From assembly GCA_035479875.1 (NCBI GenBank), contig DATIIH010000009.1, forward strand, positions 6,915-70,914: DNA of 64,000 nucleotides, written 5' to 3'. Below, in pieces: positions 15,936 through 24,624 of the stretch. Numbering within the stretch: position 1 is the stretch's first letter; each line of letters starts with the position of its first letter. The notes below the pieces were generated by a model. It saw only the letters and a list, made by a program, of their open reading frames with translations, was not told the DNA's origin and did no database searches. Both the position numbers and the translations under genes were made by a program. The stretch is from PMNU01 sp035479875. Lineage in GTDB: Bacteria; Patescibacteriota; Saccharimonadia; Saccharimonadales; UBA4665.

Positions 15936-18529
15936 AAATTAGCACCCAGGCAATCAAGTTTATCAACGAGCACAACCACTCTGCCGGCGATCCCGCCCCA
16001 AACGGTGTTGCTGACCTAGTAGGTAAAATAGGCGCTCAGCTCGGTGCAGTAGAAGAGACGATTGCCTTTGGCGAGCGCTTTGCGGGCGCGCTGGTAGTTA
16101 GAGTGGTGAGTTGTGTTGATCACCCCGACTCCGATCATCTGCATATTTGCAAAATTGACGATGCCCATAAGAGCCAGAACGTCGAGCGCGATACCGACGG
16201 ATACGTGCAAGTAGTTTGTGGCGCGCCAAATGTGCGCGAAGGTTTAGTGGTTGTGTGGTTACCGCCCGGCGCTACTGTGCCAGAAACCTATGGCTCCAAT
16301 GAGCCGTTAGTACTGGAAGCTCGACCATTCCGCGGACAAGTCAGCAACGGTATGTTGGCCAGCTCACGCGAGCTTGGCCTCAGCGACGAACACGACGGTA
16401 TTCTGGAAGTCACCCAGGATAGCGATGAGACGCCGATCCAACCGGGCACGTCTTTTGCTGACGCCTGCCACTTAACCGGCGATGTGATCATCGACATGGA
16501 AAACAAGATGTTCACGCACCGGCCAGATTGTTTTGGTTGGCTGGGCATCGCCCGTGAAATCGAAGGCATTTACGGTCGGCCATACAAGAGTCCGCAGTGG
16601 TATACGACGCACCCCGAATTTCCGGGTATGGAAGCTGACGAACTCAAACTCGAAGTGCGCAACGAACTGCCCGAATTGGTGCCGCGTTTTACGGCCGTGG
16701 CGCTCAGCGGTGTAGAGATTAAACAGAGCCCGCTGTGGCTGCAAGTTGACCTCGCGCGTGCGGGCATGCGACCCATTAACAACATCGTCGATTACACCAA
16801 CTATTACATGCTTCTCACCGGGCAGCCGCTACACGCGTACGACTATGACAAGGTCAAAGCCGTTAGCGGCGGCGATCAGGCCACCGTTGTGGTGCGCAGT
16901 CCCCAGAAGGGTGAGAAAATCTTGCTCTTAAACGGCAAAGAGATTGAGCCGCGAGCCGAAGCCATTATGATCGCCACCGACAAGGAGTTGATTGGCGTGG
17001 GCGGCGTGATGGGCGGTGGTGACACCGAAGTCGACGCTACTACCAAGAATATTATTTTGGAATGCGCTAGCTTTGACATGTACTCGATACGTCGGACAAG
17101 CATGGCGCACGGCCTATTCACCGACGCCGTTACTCGCTTTAACAAAGGCCAGAGCCCACTGCAAAACCTAGCCGTGCTCGCTAAGATTACCGACGCAATC
17201 CGCACTCATGCTGGCGGCAAAGTGGCCAGCCCATTGATTGATCTCAATCATGTTTCAGATGACTCACAAGCGCGCGGTAGCTTACACGCACCCGTTACAC
17301 TCACCACCGGCTTTATCAACGACCGTCTAGGCATCAATCTGCCGGCCAGTGCTATGCAGACGTTGCTCGAGAATGTCGAATTTAAAGTGGAAGTCAGCGG
17401 CGACCAGCTAGTCGTTACCGCACCATTTTGGCGCACCGACATCGAAATTCCCGAAGACATCGTAGAAGAGGTTGGCCGCCTGTATGGCTTCGACCACCTT
17501 CCTATGATTCTGCCCGTCCGCGACATTGCGCCGGCGGTTAAAAACGACCTGCTCGAACTCAAAGGCGATATTCGCGACCAGCTGGCTCGTGCCGGCGCAA
17601 ACGAACTGCTCACCTACAGCTTTGTGCACGGCGACCTGTTCAAAAAAGTCGGCCAAGACGCTGGCCAGGCTTTTCAACTCAGCAATGCGCTGAGCCCCGA
17701 CCTCCAGTATTTTAGACTGAGCCTCACTCCCAGCCTGCTCGACAAAGTCCATGCTAACATTAAGGCCGGCTACGACGAGTTCGCTGTGTTTGAAATCAAC
17801 AAAGTGCACAACACTACCGAGCTTAACGAAGACGGCGTGCCGCGCGAAGTCAACGGACTCAGTTTAGTGTTTGTCCGGAGCGATAAAACGGCCGACCCAA
17901 CCACTGGTGCACCATATTACCAAGCCCGTTTGTGGCTGACGCGGTTACTCGAGCATTTTGACACCAGTGACCTTGTAGCCTTAGAGCCTTTAGAGGGCGC
18001 CGACCTGTACGGAAATCCTTGGCTGATCCAAATGACTGTGCCGTACGAGCCGCGCCGCAGTGCCGTACTGCGTGCCGCCTCCGGCCCGGCCAGAGGTTTG
18101 ATATGGGGTGTGGTTGGTGAATTTAAGCCGAGTGTGCGCCGCAGTCTCAAGCTGCCCAAAACAGTTGCTGGCTTTGAGGTCGACCCGCTGATCTTCGCTA
18201 AGACTGTTCCTAGCATGCGCTACCAGCCGCTACCGCGTTTCCCGGCGGTAACCCAAGATATCTGCCTCAAAGTTCCGGCAGAGACTACCTACGCCGAAGT
18301 ATATGACTTTGTAGAAGGCCATTTGGCCCGAAATCGTCCCGACCAAACGCACCACACGCTCACACCGGTAGACATCTACCAACGCGAGGACGACCAAGCC
18401 CACAAGCAGATTACATTGCACCTAAGCCTCGCCAGCTTCGAACGCACGCTCACCGACCAAGAAGTCAACAAGCTGCTCGATAGCGTTGCTGCGGCCGCCG
18501 CTACCGCCCTCCACGCCGAACGGATTTGA
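15932..18529 (+). CDS. pheT: Phenylalanyl-tRNA synthetase beta subunit
   Basis: The 865-aa protein has the bacterial PheT domain order: an OB-type tRNA-binding (EMAP-like) domain about 40-160 with VVRVVSCVDHPDSDHLHICKID and ARPFRGQVSNGMLASSRELGL, B3/B4 editing region about 210-400, B5 helix-turn-helix region about 420-500 (DIEIPEDIVEEVGRLYGFDHLP), catalytic-like domain, and a C-terminal FDX-ACB domain (LPRFPAVTQDICLKVPAETTYAEVYDFVE...). It pairs with PheS as an (alpha-beta)2 enzyme. It overlaps the HIT gene by ATGA. The separation of pheS and pheT by two small genes is unusual. Confidence 0.97.
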   Translation: MKISTQAIKFINEHNHSAGDPAPNGVADLVGKIGAQLGAVEETIAFGERFAGALVVRVVSCVDHPDSDHLHICKIDDAHKSQNVERDTDGYVQVVCGAPNVREGLVVVWLPPGATVPETYGSNEPLVLEARPFRGQVSNGMLASSRELGLSDEHDGILEVTQDSDETPIQPGTSFADACHLTGDVIIDMENKMFTHRPDCFGWLGIAREIEGIYGRPYKSPQWYTTHPEFPGMEADELKLEVRNELPELVPRFTAVALSGVEIKQSPLWLQVDLARAGMRPINNIVDYTNYYMLLTGQPLHAYDYDKVKAVSGGDQATVVVRSPQKGEKILLLNGKEIEPRAEAIMIATDKELIGVGGVMGGGDTEVDATTKNIILECASFDMYSIRRTSMAHGLFTDAVTRFNKGQSPLQNLAVLAKITDAIRTHAGGKVASPLIDLNHVSDDSQARGSLHAPVTLTTGFINDRLGINLPASAMQTLLENVEFKVEVSGDQLVVTAPFWRTDIEIPEDIVEEVGRLYGFDHLPMILPVRDIAPAVKNDLLELKGDIRDQLARAGANELLTYSFVHGDLFKKVGQDAGQAFQLSNALSPDLQYFRLSLTPSLLDKVHANIKAGYDEFAVFEINKVHNTTELNEDGVPREVNGLSLVFVRSDKTADPTTGAPYYQARLWLTRLLEHFDTSDLVALEPLEGADLYGNPWLIQMTVPYEPRRSAVLRAASGPARGLIWGVVGEFKPSVRRSLKLPKTVAGFEVDPLIFAKTVPSMRYQPLPRFPAVTQDICLKVPAETTYAEVYDFVEGHLARNRPDQTHHTLTPVDIYQREDDQAHKQITLHLSLASFERTLTDQEVNKLLDSVAAAAATALHAERI

Positions 18530-18552
18530 TCTCCCAGCAAGATACAAAATAG

Positions 18553-18570
18553 CCCGAGCTCGGGTATACT
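18553..18570 (+). promoter_or_regulatory. Palindrome CCCGAGCTCGGG abutting the ABC exporter -10 box
   Basis: A perfect 12-bp palindrome (18553-18564) directly precedes TATACT (18565-18570), which ends 7 nt before the ATG at 18578. It occupies the spacer between -35 and -10, a standard position for a repressor or activator site. It lacks a U run, so it is not a terminator for pheT. Confidence 0.45.
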
Positions 18571-18577
18571 ATAAGCA

Positions 18578-20365
18578 ATGAGAGAGCTGGCGCGCATTGT
18601 TCGGTTTACCAAACAGCTATGGCCGTATTATACGGGCATATCGTTTTTTACCATCGTACTAGCAATTATGAGTCAGTTGGTGCCGATTTTTACAAAGGGC
18701 GCCATCGACCAAGCTACCAAAATCGTGGCTGGCGGCCACGCCGACGTAAAACTGGTGGCTATTTATGCGGGGCTGATTTTTGCAACCGACGTAGGCCAGA
18801 CACTATTTAGTAATGTCGGCGGGTACATTGGCGACCTGATGTCGGCCAATCTGCAGCGGTTGCTAAGCCAGCGCTATTACGAGCACATTTTGAGCTTACC
18901 GCAGGGCTATTTCGACACCGAGCTGAGCGGCAAGATCATCAACCGCATGAGCCGTGGTATCAGCCAAATCAGCCAGTTTATGCAAACGCTCAGCAACAAC
19001 TTTTTGCAGTTTTTGTTTAGCACGGTGTTCTCGCTGATTGTTGTGGCTTACTACAGTTGGCAAGTAGCGGTGATGCTGCTGTTTTTGTACCCGGTATTTA
19101 TTGCGTTGACGCTGCGTACCAGCACCAAGTGGCACGCCTACCAAAAGCAAATTAATGAAGAGCAAGATATTGCCAGCGGCCGCTTTGCCGAAGCCGTGGG
19201 ACAAGTTCGTGTGGTTAAGAGTTTTTTGCAAGAAGTGCGCGAACTCAAATTCTTTGGCGGTCGGTTCGACAAGATCGTAGCCACCACCAAGCCGCAAAGT
19301 AAGCTCTGGCACACGCAAGACGTTTGGCGCCGGCTGGTGCTCAACGTGATCTTTTTTGGCGTCTTCGCCTACATCTTTATTGAGACGGCGCGCGGCGTGT
19401 ACGGCATTGGCACCATGGTACTTTTGATCCAGTATGCTATGCTTATTCGCATTCCGATTTTCACGATCAGTTTTTTGGTGGACCAAACGCAGCGGGCGGT
19501 TTCTAATACTCGTGATTATTTTGATGTACTCGACCAGAAGCCGGAGATTATCGACCGCGAAGGGGCTACGAAGCTCAAGGTCAACAGCGGCGAAATTGTA
19601 TTTGACGATGTGCATTTTAGCTATAGCGCCGACAGCCCTGTGCTCTCAGGCGTGAGCTTTACGGTTGCACCAGACAGCAAGGTAGCACTGGTGGGTGAGA
19701 GTGGCGAAGGCAAGACCACACTTACTAATTTGCTGCTCAGATTATATGAGGTTGGCGACGGCCAAATCCGCATTGACGGGCAAAACGTCAACGACGTTAC
19801 GCAGGCCAGCCTGCGGGCAAATATCGGCATCGTGTTCCAGGAGCCGGCGCTGTTTAGTGGCACCGTCCGCGAGAACATTGCATATGCCCGGCCAAGCGCC
19901 ACCGAAAAAGAAGTTATCGCCGCGGCCAAGGCCGCGAATGCGCACGAGTTTATTGAAAAGTTCGACGAAAAGTACAACACCGAAATCGGCGAACGCGGCC
20001 TTAAATTGAGTGGCGGCCAAAAGCAACGCATTGCCATCGCCCGGGCACTCCTCAAAGACGCGCCAATACTAGTTTTAGACGAAGCCACCAGCAGCCTCGA
20101 CAGCCGCAGTGAACACATGGTGCAAGAGGCACTCGAGCACCTGATGAAGAATCGTACCACGATCATTATCGCTCACCGTCTGAGCACCATCCAAAACGTC
20201 GATCAAATCATTACCCTTAGGAAGGGCAAGGTGGACGAAACCGGGTCTCCTGCCGAGCTCGCCCGCACACAGGGTATTTACGCCGAGCTACTTAAGCTCC
20301 AGAATCGCGGCGCCACTTCTGAGGCCGGTAAAGAACAACTCAAAAAATACGACATCGCCGGTTAG
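18578..20365 (+). CDS. ABC exporter half-transporter (fused membrane and ATPase domains)
   Basis: The 595-aa protein has an N-terminal six-helix exporter domain (residues about 1-320) and an ATPase domain with Walker A GESGEGKTT, signature LSGGQKQR, Walker B PILVLDEATSS and switch His (IIIAHRLSTI). It would dimerise to export a lipid, peptide or drug (MsbA/MDR-like). The P-loop GEGKTT replaces the commoner GSGKST. A leaderless start is predicted from TATACT 7 nt upstream. The last codons (...KKYDIAG, stop) are duplicated at 21172-21195 beyond the convergent HAD gene, suggesting an insertion at this gene's 3' end. Confidence 0.92.
   Translation: MRELARIVRFTKQLWPYYTGISFFTIVLAIMSQLVPIFTKGAIDQATKIVAGGHADVKLVAIYAGLIFATDVGQTLFSNVGGYIGDLMSANLQRLLSQRYYEHILSLPQGYFDTELSGKIINRMSRGISQISQFMQTLSNNFLQFLFSTVFSLIVVAYYSWQVAVMLLFLYPVFIALTLRTSTKWHAYQKQINEEQDIASGRFAEAVGQVRVVKSFLQEVRELKFFGGRFDKIVATTKPQSKLWHTQDVWRRLVLNVIFFGVFAYIFIETARGVYGIGTMVLLIQYAMLIRIPIFTISFLVDQTQRAVSNTRDYFDVLDQKPEIIDREGATKLKVNSGEIVFDDVHFSYSADSPVLSGVSFTVAPDSKVALVGESGEGKTTLTNLLLRLYEVGDGQIRIDGQNVNDVTQASLRANIGIVFQEPALFSGTVRENIAYARPSATEKEVIAAAKAANAHEFIEKFDEKYNTEIGERGLKLSGGQKQRIAIARALLKDAPILVLDEATSSLDSRSEHMVQEALEHLMKNRTTIIIAHRLSTIQNVDQIITLRKGKVDETGSPAELARTQGIYAELLKLQNRGATSEAGKEQLKKYDIAG
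20342..20365. repeat. 24-bp direct repeat, left copy (3' end of the ABC gene)
   Basis: Positions 20342-20365 contain the last seven codons plus stop of the ABC exporter. They recur at 21172-21195 with 22 of 24 bases identical, in the same orientation. The two copies bracket the HAD phosphatase gene, as expected for duplication of an attachment site or a 3' gene end when about 0.83 kb was inserted. Confidence 0.75.
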
Positions 20366-21144
20366 AGGGGCAAACCTAGCAGATCTGCATATTCGACAAA
20401 GTCACGCTGAATCATATGCGGCTTTATAGGCATGTCTAGAAATACTTCTGCCTCAAATCGAGTAGTGAGCGCTCCCACTGTGTGTCCGCTGGCAAGTGCT
20501 GCGACTACGCCCTTAGGATCGTCCTCAAAAGCGAGCACGCTAGCACGCATCCCTGCGGTATCCGGTAGCCCAAGTGTTCTGTAAGCGGTGTCGAAGGACT
20601 CTGGGTCTGGCTTGGGATTGGTGTAATCACCGCGGGCGATAATTCGTGCCACTGGGAATATTTCGGCGAGTCCATATTTACCAAGGAACGCGTCAATTTC
20701 ATCGTGTCGAGCGCCACTGGCGATTGCTTGCCTGCCGCTAAATCCGTTACATTCTAGGGAGCGTACGAAACTAGAAGCGCCTGCAACTTCGACGCCAGAC
20801 GCGAGCAACAAATCCATATGTAGAGCGGCTTTGCGTTCGACTATCGCAGTCAGGATATCGTGGCTTAGGTCGAGTTCTCCCTCGGCGAGACCTCTACTCT
20901 GAAGTGCGGCCCATACCGCTGCATCTACTGTATGGTGAGGAGCATTCTCGAAGAAGGTCCGGTTTTCCTCAGCAGTTATGCTGAGTAGTTGTGCGTGTCC
21001 GCACTCTCGTGCGATTCCATGGATCGCCGCAAGTCGGGAGCGTTCATGTAGATTAAAAGGATCGCCATCCGGTGGCAGGTTATTAAGTAGTGTGTCGTCG
21101 ACATCATAAATGGCGCCAGCATATTGCTCATAAGGCAAACTCAT
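20362..21144 (-). CDS. HAD-superfamily phosphohydrolase
   Basis: The 260-aa protein has HAD motif I YDVDDTLL (DxDxT-like nucleophile and acid), a helical cap domain of about residues 25-130, motif II around ECNGFSGRQAIASGA, motif III Lys in NPKPDPESF and motif IV AFEDDPKG. It resembles beta-phosphoglucomutase or phosphatase-type subfamily I HADs. The substrate is unknown. It converges on the ABC exporter with a 4-base stop overlap (TTAG) and is bracketed by 24-bp direct repeats, so it is probably a recent insertion. By eye its codon use looks less GCC/GGC-rich than neighbouring core genes. Confidence 0.88.
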   Translation of the reverse strand: MSLPYEQYAGAIYDVDDTLLNNLPPDGDPFNLHERSRLAAIHGIARECGHAQLLSITAEENRTFFENAPHHTVDAAVWAALQSRGLAEGELDLSHDILTAIVERKAALHMDLLLASGVEVAGASSFVRSLECNGFSGRQAIASGARHDEIDAFLGKYGLAEIFPVARIIARGDYTNPKPDPESFDTAYRTLGLPDTAGMRASVLAFEDDPKGVVAALASGHTVGALTTRFEAEVFLDMPIKPHMIQRDFVEYADLLGLPL

Positions 21145-21171
21145 GAAGATGAGTATACCACCCCATTCGCA

Positions 21172-21195
21172 AAAAAATACGACATCGGCGGCTAG
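21172..21195. repeat. 24-bp direct repeat, right copy
   Basis: This copy is 22/24 identical to 20342-20365 and reads as a duplicate of the ABC gene's terminal codons, including TAG, although no reading frame leads into it. It lies between the HAD start and the FKBP promoter, so without the intervening segment the FKBP gene would directly follow the ABC gene. Confidence 0.75.
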
Positions 21196-21255
21196 CTATC
21201 ACGCAGGCGGGTGTATATAATAAGGCGGACAAGCTATTTGGAGGAGTTTAAGAAC

Positions 21256-21837
21256 ATGGCAGAAACCAAACCGCGCCAGCGGATTGTAGCGGCATTGATT
21301 GCCATCCTGTTTTTTGTATTTTCGTTTGGACTTAGTTTTGTTGTCATTTGGCAACTGTATAAAAATAATAAGGAGGCAAAAAACGTGAACGACTCTTCGA
21401 GCAGCCAAAGCAATCAAACAACGCCCGCTAACAAGACGAGCGACAACAGCGACACCACCAGCGGCAAGCTGGCCGGCACCAAACTTAAAGACTTTGCACC
21501 GGTGAGCAGCGTATCCGCGCTGCAAACTATCGACACCACACCTGGTACCGGCGACACTGTGAAGGCCGGCGACACGGTAACCGTCGACTACACGGGCGCG
21601 GTTGCGGCCACAGGCGTGATCTTTCAAAGCTCGCTGGACAATGGCCAGACGGCAACATTCCCGCTCAGCGGCGTTATTCAAGGCTGGACCGACGGTATCC
21701 CCGGCATGCAAGTAGGCGGCACGCGGCGCTTGCTTATCCCGGCAGCCCAGGCGTACGGTGCGAGCCCACCAGCTGGCTCCGGCATTCCGGCTAACGCCGA
21801 TCTCGTGTTTGACGTTACACTCAAGTCTATCCAATAA
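21256..21837 (+). CDS. FKBP-type peptidyl-prolyl cis-trans isomerase, membrane anchored
   Basis: The start is ATG 21256, with GAGGAG 9 nt upstream and TATAAT at 21216-21221. The longer frame from 21211 would overlap the promoter. The 193-aa protein has one N-terminal transmembrane helix (RIVAALIAILFFVFSFGLSFVVIWQLY), a Ser/Asn/Thr linker, and an FKBP domain of about 105 residues with GDTVTVDYTGAV, FPLSGVIQGWTDGIPGMQVGGTRRLLIP and AYGASPPAGSGIPANADLVFDVTL. It would speed proline isomerisation of exported proteins. Leadered and Shine-Dalgarno driven, unlike many neighbours. Confidence 0.92.
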   Translation: MAETKPRQRIVAALIAILFFVFSFGLSFVVIWQLYKNNKEAKNVNDSSSSQSNQTTPANKTSDNSDTTSGKLAGTKLKDFAPVSSVSALQTIDTTPGTGDTVKAGDTVTVDYTGAVAATGVIFQSSLDNGQTATFPLSGVIQGWTDGIPGMQVGGTRRLLIPAAQAYGASPPAGSGIPANADLVFDVTLKSIQ

Positions 21838-21872
21838 GTAACATTAGCGTAAAAAACACAATATGTAGCGTC

Positions 21873-21901
21873 TTGCATAAACCGTAAGCACTATATATAA
21901 T
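21873..21901 (+). promoter_or_regulatory. Promoter of the glutaredoxin-trxB operon
   Basis: TTGCAT (21873-21878), a 17-nt spacer and TATAAT (21896-21901) precede a leader of about 35 nt with GGAGGGG Shine-Dalgarno (21930-21936) before ATG 21942. Confidence 0.75.
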
Positions 21902-21941
21902 AAAGCCAACGCTTAAAACAAAACCGCCTGGAGGGGCAGAA

Positions 21942-22190
21942 ATGGTCAAGAACATCACTATCTTCACTACTAACACCTGTGCATATTGCGCTATGGTTAA
22001 GCGCTGGTTAGACGCCAAAGGCCATAGTTATGAAGTGGTGAATCTTGATGCCAACCCCGAGCGTCAGGCCGAAGCGCTGAGCTTAAGCGGCGCGCTTACC
22101 GTGCCAATTACGGTGGTTACTAAGCACGACGATAGTAAAGAAGTCGTTATCGGCTACAATTTGGCCAAACTCGCCCCGGCAATCGCGTAA
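21942..22190 (+). CDS. Glutaredoxin-like protein (CAYC active site)
   Basis: The 82-aa thioredoxin-fold protein has the redox motif CAYC at residues 13-16, the cis-Pro segment LTVPITVV and a C-terminal GYN-x-LAKL helix. This is the NrdH/glutaredoxin-like (Grx-C4/YruB) size and layout. It is encoded 5 nt upstream of a thioredoxin reductase, so it probably receives electrons from that enzyme rather than from glutathione and passes them to ribonucleotide reductase or protein disulphides. A strong Shine-Dalgarno sequence and consensus promoter suggest high expression. Confidence 0.9.
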   Translation: MVKNITIFTTNTCAYCAMVKRWLDAKGHSYEVVNLDANPERQAEALSLSGALTVPITVVTKHDDSKEVVIGYNLAKLAPAIA

Positions 22191-22195
22191 TTACT

Positions 22196-23200
22196 ATGGA
22201 CGAAGCTGCTAATCAATCCACTCCCGTGCACGACGTGATTATTGTTGGCGCTGGTCCAGCGGCTTTGTCGGCGGCCATTTACACCACGCGCGAAGATATC
22301 GAGACGCTGTTGTTTGAGCGTGGCGTCGTTGGCGGCCTGGCAGCCATTACCGACTGGGTAGATAATTACCCCGGCTTCGCCAAAGGTATTGCCGGTTTAG
22401 AACTAGCCGACGCCTTGCGCGAGCAAGCCGAGCGTTTTGGCGCCAAGATTGAACTCGGCGAGGTTACCAAAATTACTGATGAAGGCATGCATAAACGGCT
22501 CGAGACTACCAGCGGCGAAATGCTTGCCAAGGTAGTGCTGCTTGCCACCGGTAGTGATTACAAAAAGATCGGTGTGCCTGGCGAACAAGAGTATTACGCC
22601 CACGGCGTGCACTATTGCGCTACCTGTGATGGCGCGTTTTACCGCGACAAGCGCCTGGTGGTTGTGGGTGGCGGTAACTCAGCCGTACAAGAAGCCCTGT
22701 TTTTGACTCGCTTCGCCAGCCATATCGACCTATTAGTGCGCTCCGACCATATGCGTGCTAGTGAGATCTTGCAACACGAACTCCTCAACAAGCACCAAGA
22801 CAAAATTACGGTGCACTATAACACTACCACCGACGAGATCGTCGGCGAGGATGGTAAAGTAACTAAAGTGATTGGCACGGACACCACCACGGGTAACAAA
22901 GTAGAGTTTCCAATCGACGGTGTGTTCGTATTCGTGGGCCTCAAACCAAATACCGAATTTTTGCAAGGCAGCGCCGTTGAACTCGACGAGGTCGGTTTTA
23001 TTAAGTCGGGCGAACATCTGCAAACCCACATTCCAGGCGTCTTCGTAGCCGGTGATGTTCACAGCGGTGCCACCATGCAGATTGCCAGCGCCGTTGGTGA
23101 GGGCGCAACCGCTGCGCTATATATCCGCGAATACCTCAACGAGCACGCCCGCAAGCACGATTCAAGCCCGGCACCAGAAGCTGCGCCTGCTACAAATTAG
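22196..23200 (+). CDS. trxB: Thioredoxin reductase (NADPH, FAD)
   Basis: The 334-aa low-molecular-weight thioredoxin reductase has an FAD-binding start DVIIVGAGPAALSAAIYTTRE, redox disulphide CATCDG, NADPH-binding VVVGGGNSAVQEALFL and C-terminal FAD motif PGVFVAGDVHSGATMQIASAVGEGATAAL. It uses NADPH to reduce thioredoxin or glutaredoxin-like partners. About 30 extra hydrophilic residues (EHARKHDSSPAPEAAPATN) extend the C-terminus. It is cotranscribed with the CAYC protein and its 3' end overlaps the convergent flavin reductase gene by 11 bases. Confidence 0.96.
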   Translation: MDEAANQSTPVHDVIIVGAGPAALSAAIYTTREDIETLLFERGVVGGLAAITDWVDNYPGFAKGIAGLELADALREQAERFGAKIELGEVTKITDEGMHKRLETTSGEMLAKVVLLATGSDYKKIGVPGEQEYYAHGVHYCATCDGAFYRDKRLVVVGGGNSAVQEALFLTRFASHIDLLVRSDHMRASEILQHELLNKHQDKITVHYNTTTDEIVGEDGKVTKVIGTDTTTGNKVEFPIDGVFVFVGLKPNTEFLQGSAVELDEVGFIKSGEHLQTHIPGVFVAGDVHSGATMQIASAVGEGATAALYIREYLNEHARKHDSSPAPEAAPATN

Positions 23201-23870
23201 CGTAGCCGGGGAACAAGTCGGCAACAATATGCTGCTTGTCCACGCCGACGTCTTGCAATCCAACGGATAATTTTTCTACGAGCGCTTCAGGTCCTGATAA
23301 GTAATACAGCGCCTGCTCTCTGTAGCCAGCGAGCTTTAAGATCCACGGGGCAGTGAGTGGCCCCGTTTGTTCCGTAACAAATACTACAACTGACGCGCCG
23401 TACTCCCTAAGCAAGTCGGTAAACATTGCGTCCTCAGGTTTTGAGATTGCATAAATGATATTGATGGTGCGCCGCTCGCCGCGGTCGTGAAGGTATTTGA
23501 TCATGCTCCGGACGGGTGTAATGCCCATGCCGGCAGCTACCAGTACCAGTGGGGTGGACGTATCCTTAGGTAGCACAAAGTCGCCCATCGGGTCGGCCAG
23601 CTTGAGCGTGTCGCCAGGCTTGAGTGCCAAGAGCCGCTGTTTAAACGTGCTACCTTTGGACGCAGCAAACCGGGTGGTGATGGCGAGCTCAGGCTCGGTC
23701 GGCGCGCTGGATAGCGTGAACCAGCGGTGCTGGCCCCGGTCGTCGGCCTCATGTGGTAAGTATATCTGCGTAAACTGGCCGGCATCGTATCGCAGAGGGT
23801 GTTCCGGCTTGAACCACAGCGTTATAGCGCCCGACCCCAATGCTTCGAACCGGCTAAGCGTAACGTCCAT
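23190..23870 (-). CDS. Ferredoxin-NADP reductase-like flavoprotein
   Basis: The 226-aa protein has the FNR superfamily pattern: FAD site HRWFTLSSAPTEPE (RxYS/T-like), AASKGSTFKQRLLALKPGDTLKLADPMGDFVLP, and the NAD(P)-binding segment LVLVAAGMGITPVRSMIKYLHDRGERRTINIIYA. The C-terminal part (LYYLSGPEALVEKLSVGLQDVGVDKQHIVADLFPGY) is typical. There is no [2Fe-2S] domain, so it is a stand-alone reductase module transferring electrons between NAD(P)H and an unknown acceptor. It lies 3 nt downstream of the GDPD gene on the same strand, implying co-transcription. Confidence 0.88.
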   Translation of the reverse strand: MDVTLSRFEALGSGAITLWFKPEHPLRYDAGQFTQIYLPHEADDRGQHRWFTLSSAPTEPELAITTRFAASKGSTFKQRLLALKPGDTLKLADPMGDFVLPKDTSTPLVLVAAGMGITPVRSMIKYLHDRGERRTINIIYAISKPEDAMFTDLLREYGASVVVFVTEQTGPLTAPWILKLAGYREQALYYLSGPEALVEKLSVGLQDVGVDKQHIVADLFPGYANL

Positions 23871-23873
23871 GGT

Positions 23874-24563
23874 CTAGCGTTGTTTAATTTTGAAACGAGT
23901 GGGATAGTCGGTGACCACACCGTATAGGCCGCGCTTTGCCCAGCGTGCTGCTTTGCGTGGGTTATTCAGGGTATAGACAACCAAATGGTAGCCGGCATGA
24001 TGCACCGCCGAGATGTACCCCCACCATACAACATACTGGAACATAGCAATCCGTTTGGCACCAACTAGTCGAGCTCGACGGGCTGCCCACAAGCCGGACA
24101 CCCGGGCGTTGACAACTGGCTCAATCTGCGGCAGCGCCTCGTGTAGTGCCTCAAGTGTGCGTTGACTAAATGAGGCAAACAAAAAGTCTTTGGGGTGCCA
24201 ACCCTTCTTTAAAAAGTGCGTCACTACTTTAATAACGGGCAGCACATCAACGGCTGGCTTTACTTCGAGTACCATGGGCACGCGGCGGTCGACGGCACGG
24301 ATGGCGTCTTCAAGCGTCGCCAGGTCAGAGTTGCGTGACTTGAGCTCGGCCAGGTTTTGTCGAGCAATCAGCACGTGGCGCAATGAGTAGCCGCGGTTGT
24401 CGTGCATAAACGGAGAATGGCCCAAAATCGGCACGCCATCTTTGGTAACGCGAATATCAATCTCAATCTCGTCGGCGTGGGCGTTCAAGCCGGCGGTAAT
24501 CGCTACCAGCGTGTTTTCTGGCGCCAAACCCCGGGCGCCACGGTGGGCAATCACTTTTGTCAT
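23874..24563 (-). CDS. Glycerophosphodiester phosphodiesterase family protein
   Basis: The 229-aa TIM-barrel enzyme begins KVIAHRGARGLAPENTLVAI (catalytic HRG) and has EIEIDIRVTKDGVPILGHSP (metal-binding Glu/Asp and His) and the C-terminal VVYTLNNPRKAARWAKRGLYGVVTDYPTRF. GDPD enzymes hydrolyse glycerophosphodiesters to glycerol-3-phosphate and an alcohol, useful to a scavenger of host lipids. No signal peptide is visible. First gene of a two-gene minus-strand operon, divergent from ppa. Confidence 0.93.
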   Translation of the reverse strand: MTKVIAHRGARGLAPENTLVAITAGLNAHADEIEIDIRVTKDGVPILGHSPFMHDNRGYSLRHVLIARQNLAELKSRNSDLATLEDAIRAVDRRVPMVLEVKPAVDVLPVIKVVTHFLKKGWHPKDFLFASFSQRTLEALHEALPQIEPVVNARVSGLWAARRARLVGAKRIAMFQYVVWWGYISAVHHAGYHLVVYTLNNPRKAARWAKRGLYGVVTDYPTRFKIKQR

Positions 24564-24624
24564 GTTCTTTACTTAATAGTACAATAAAACCAAGTAATTA
24601 GTAGCATGAGTTAAGGAGATATCA

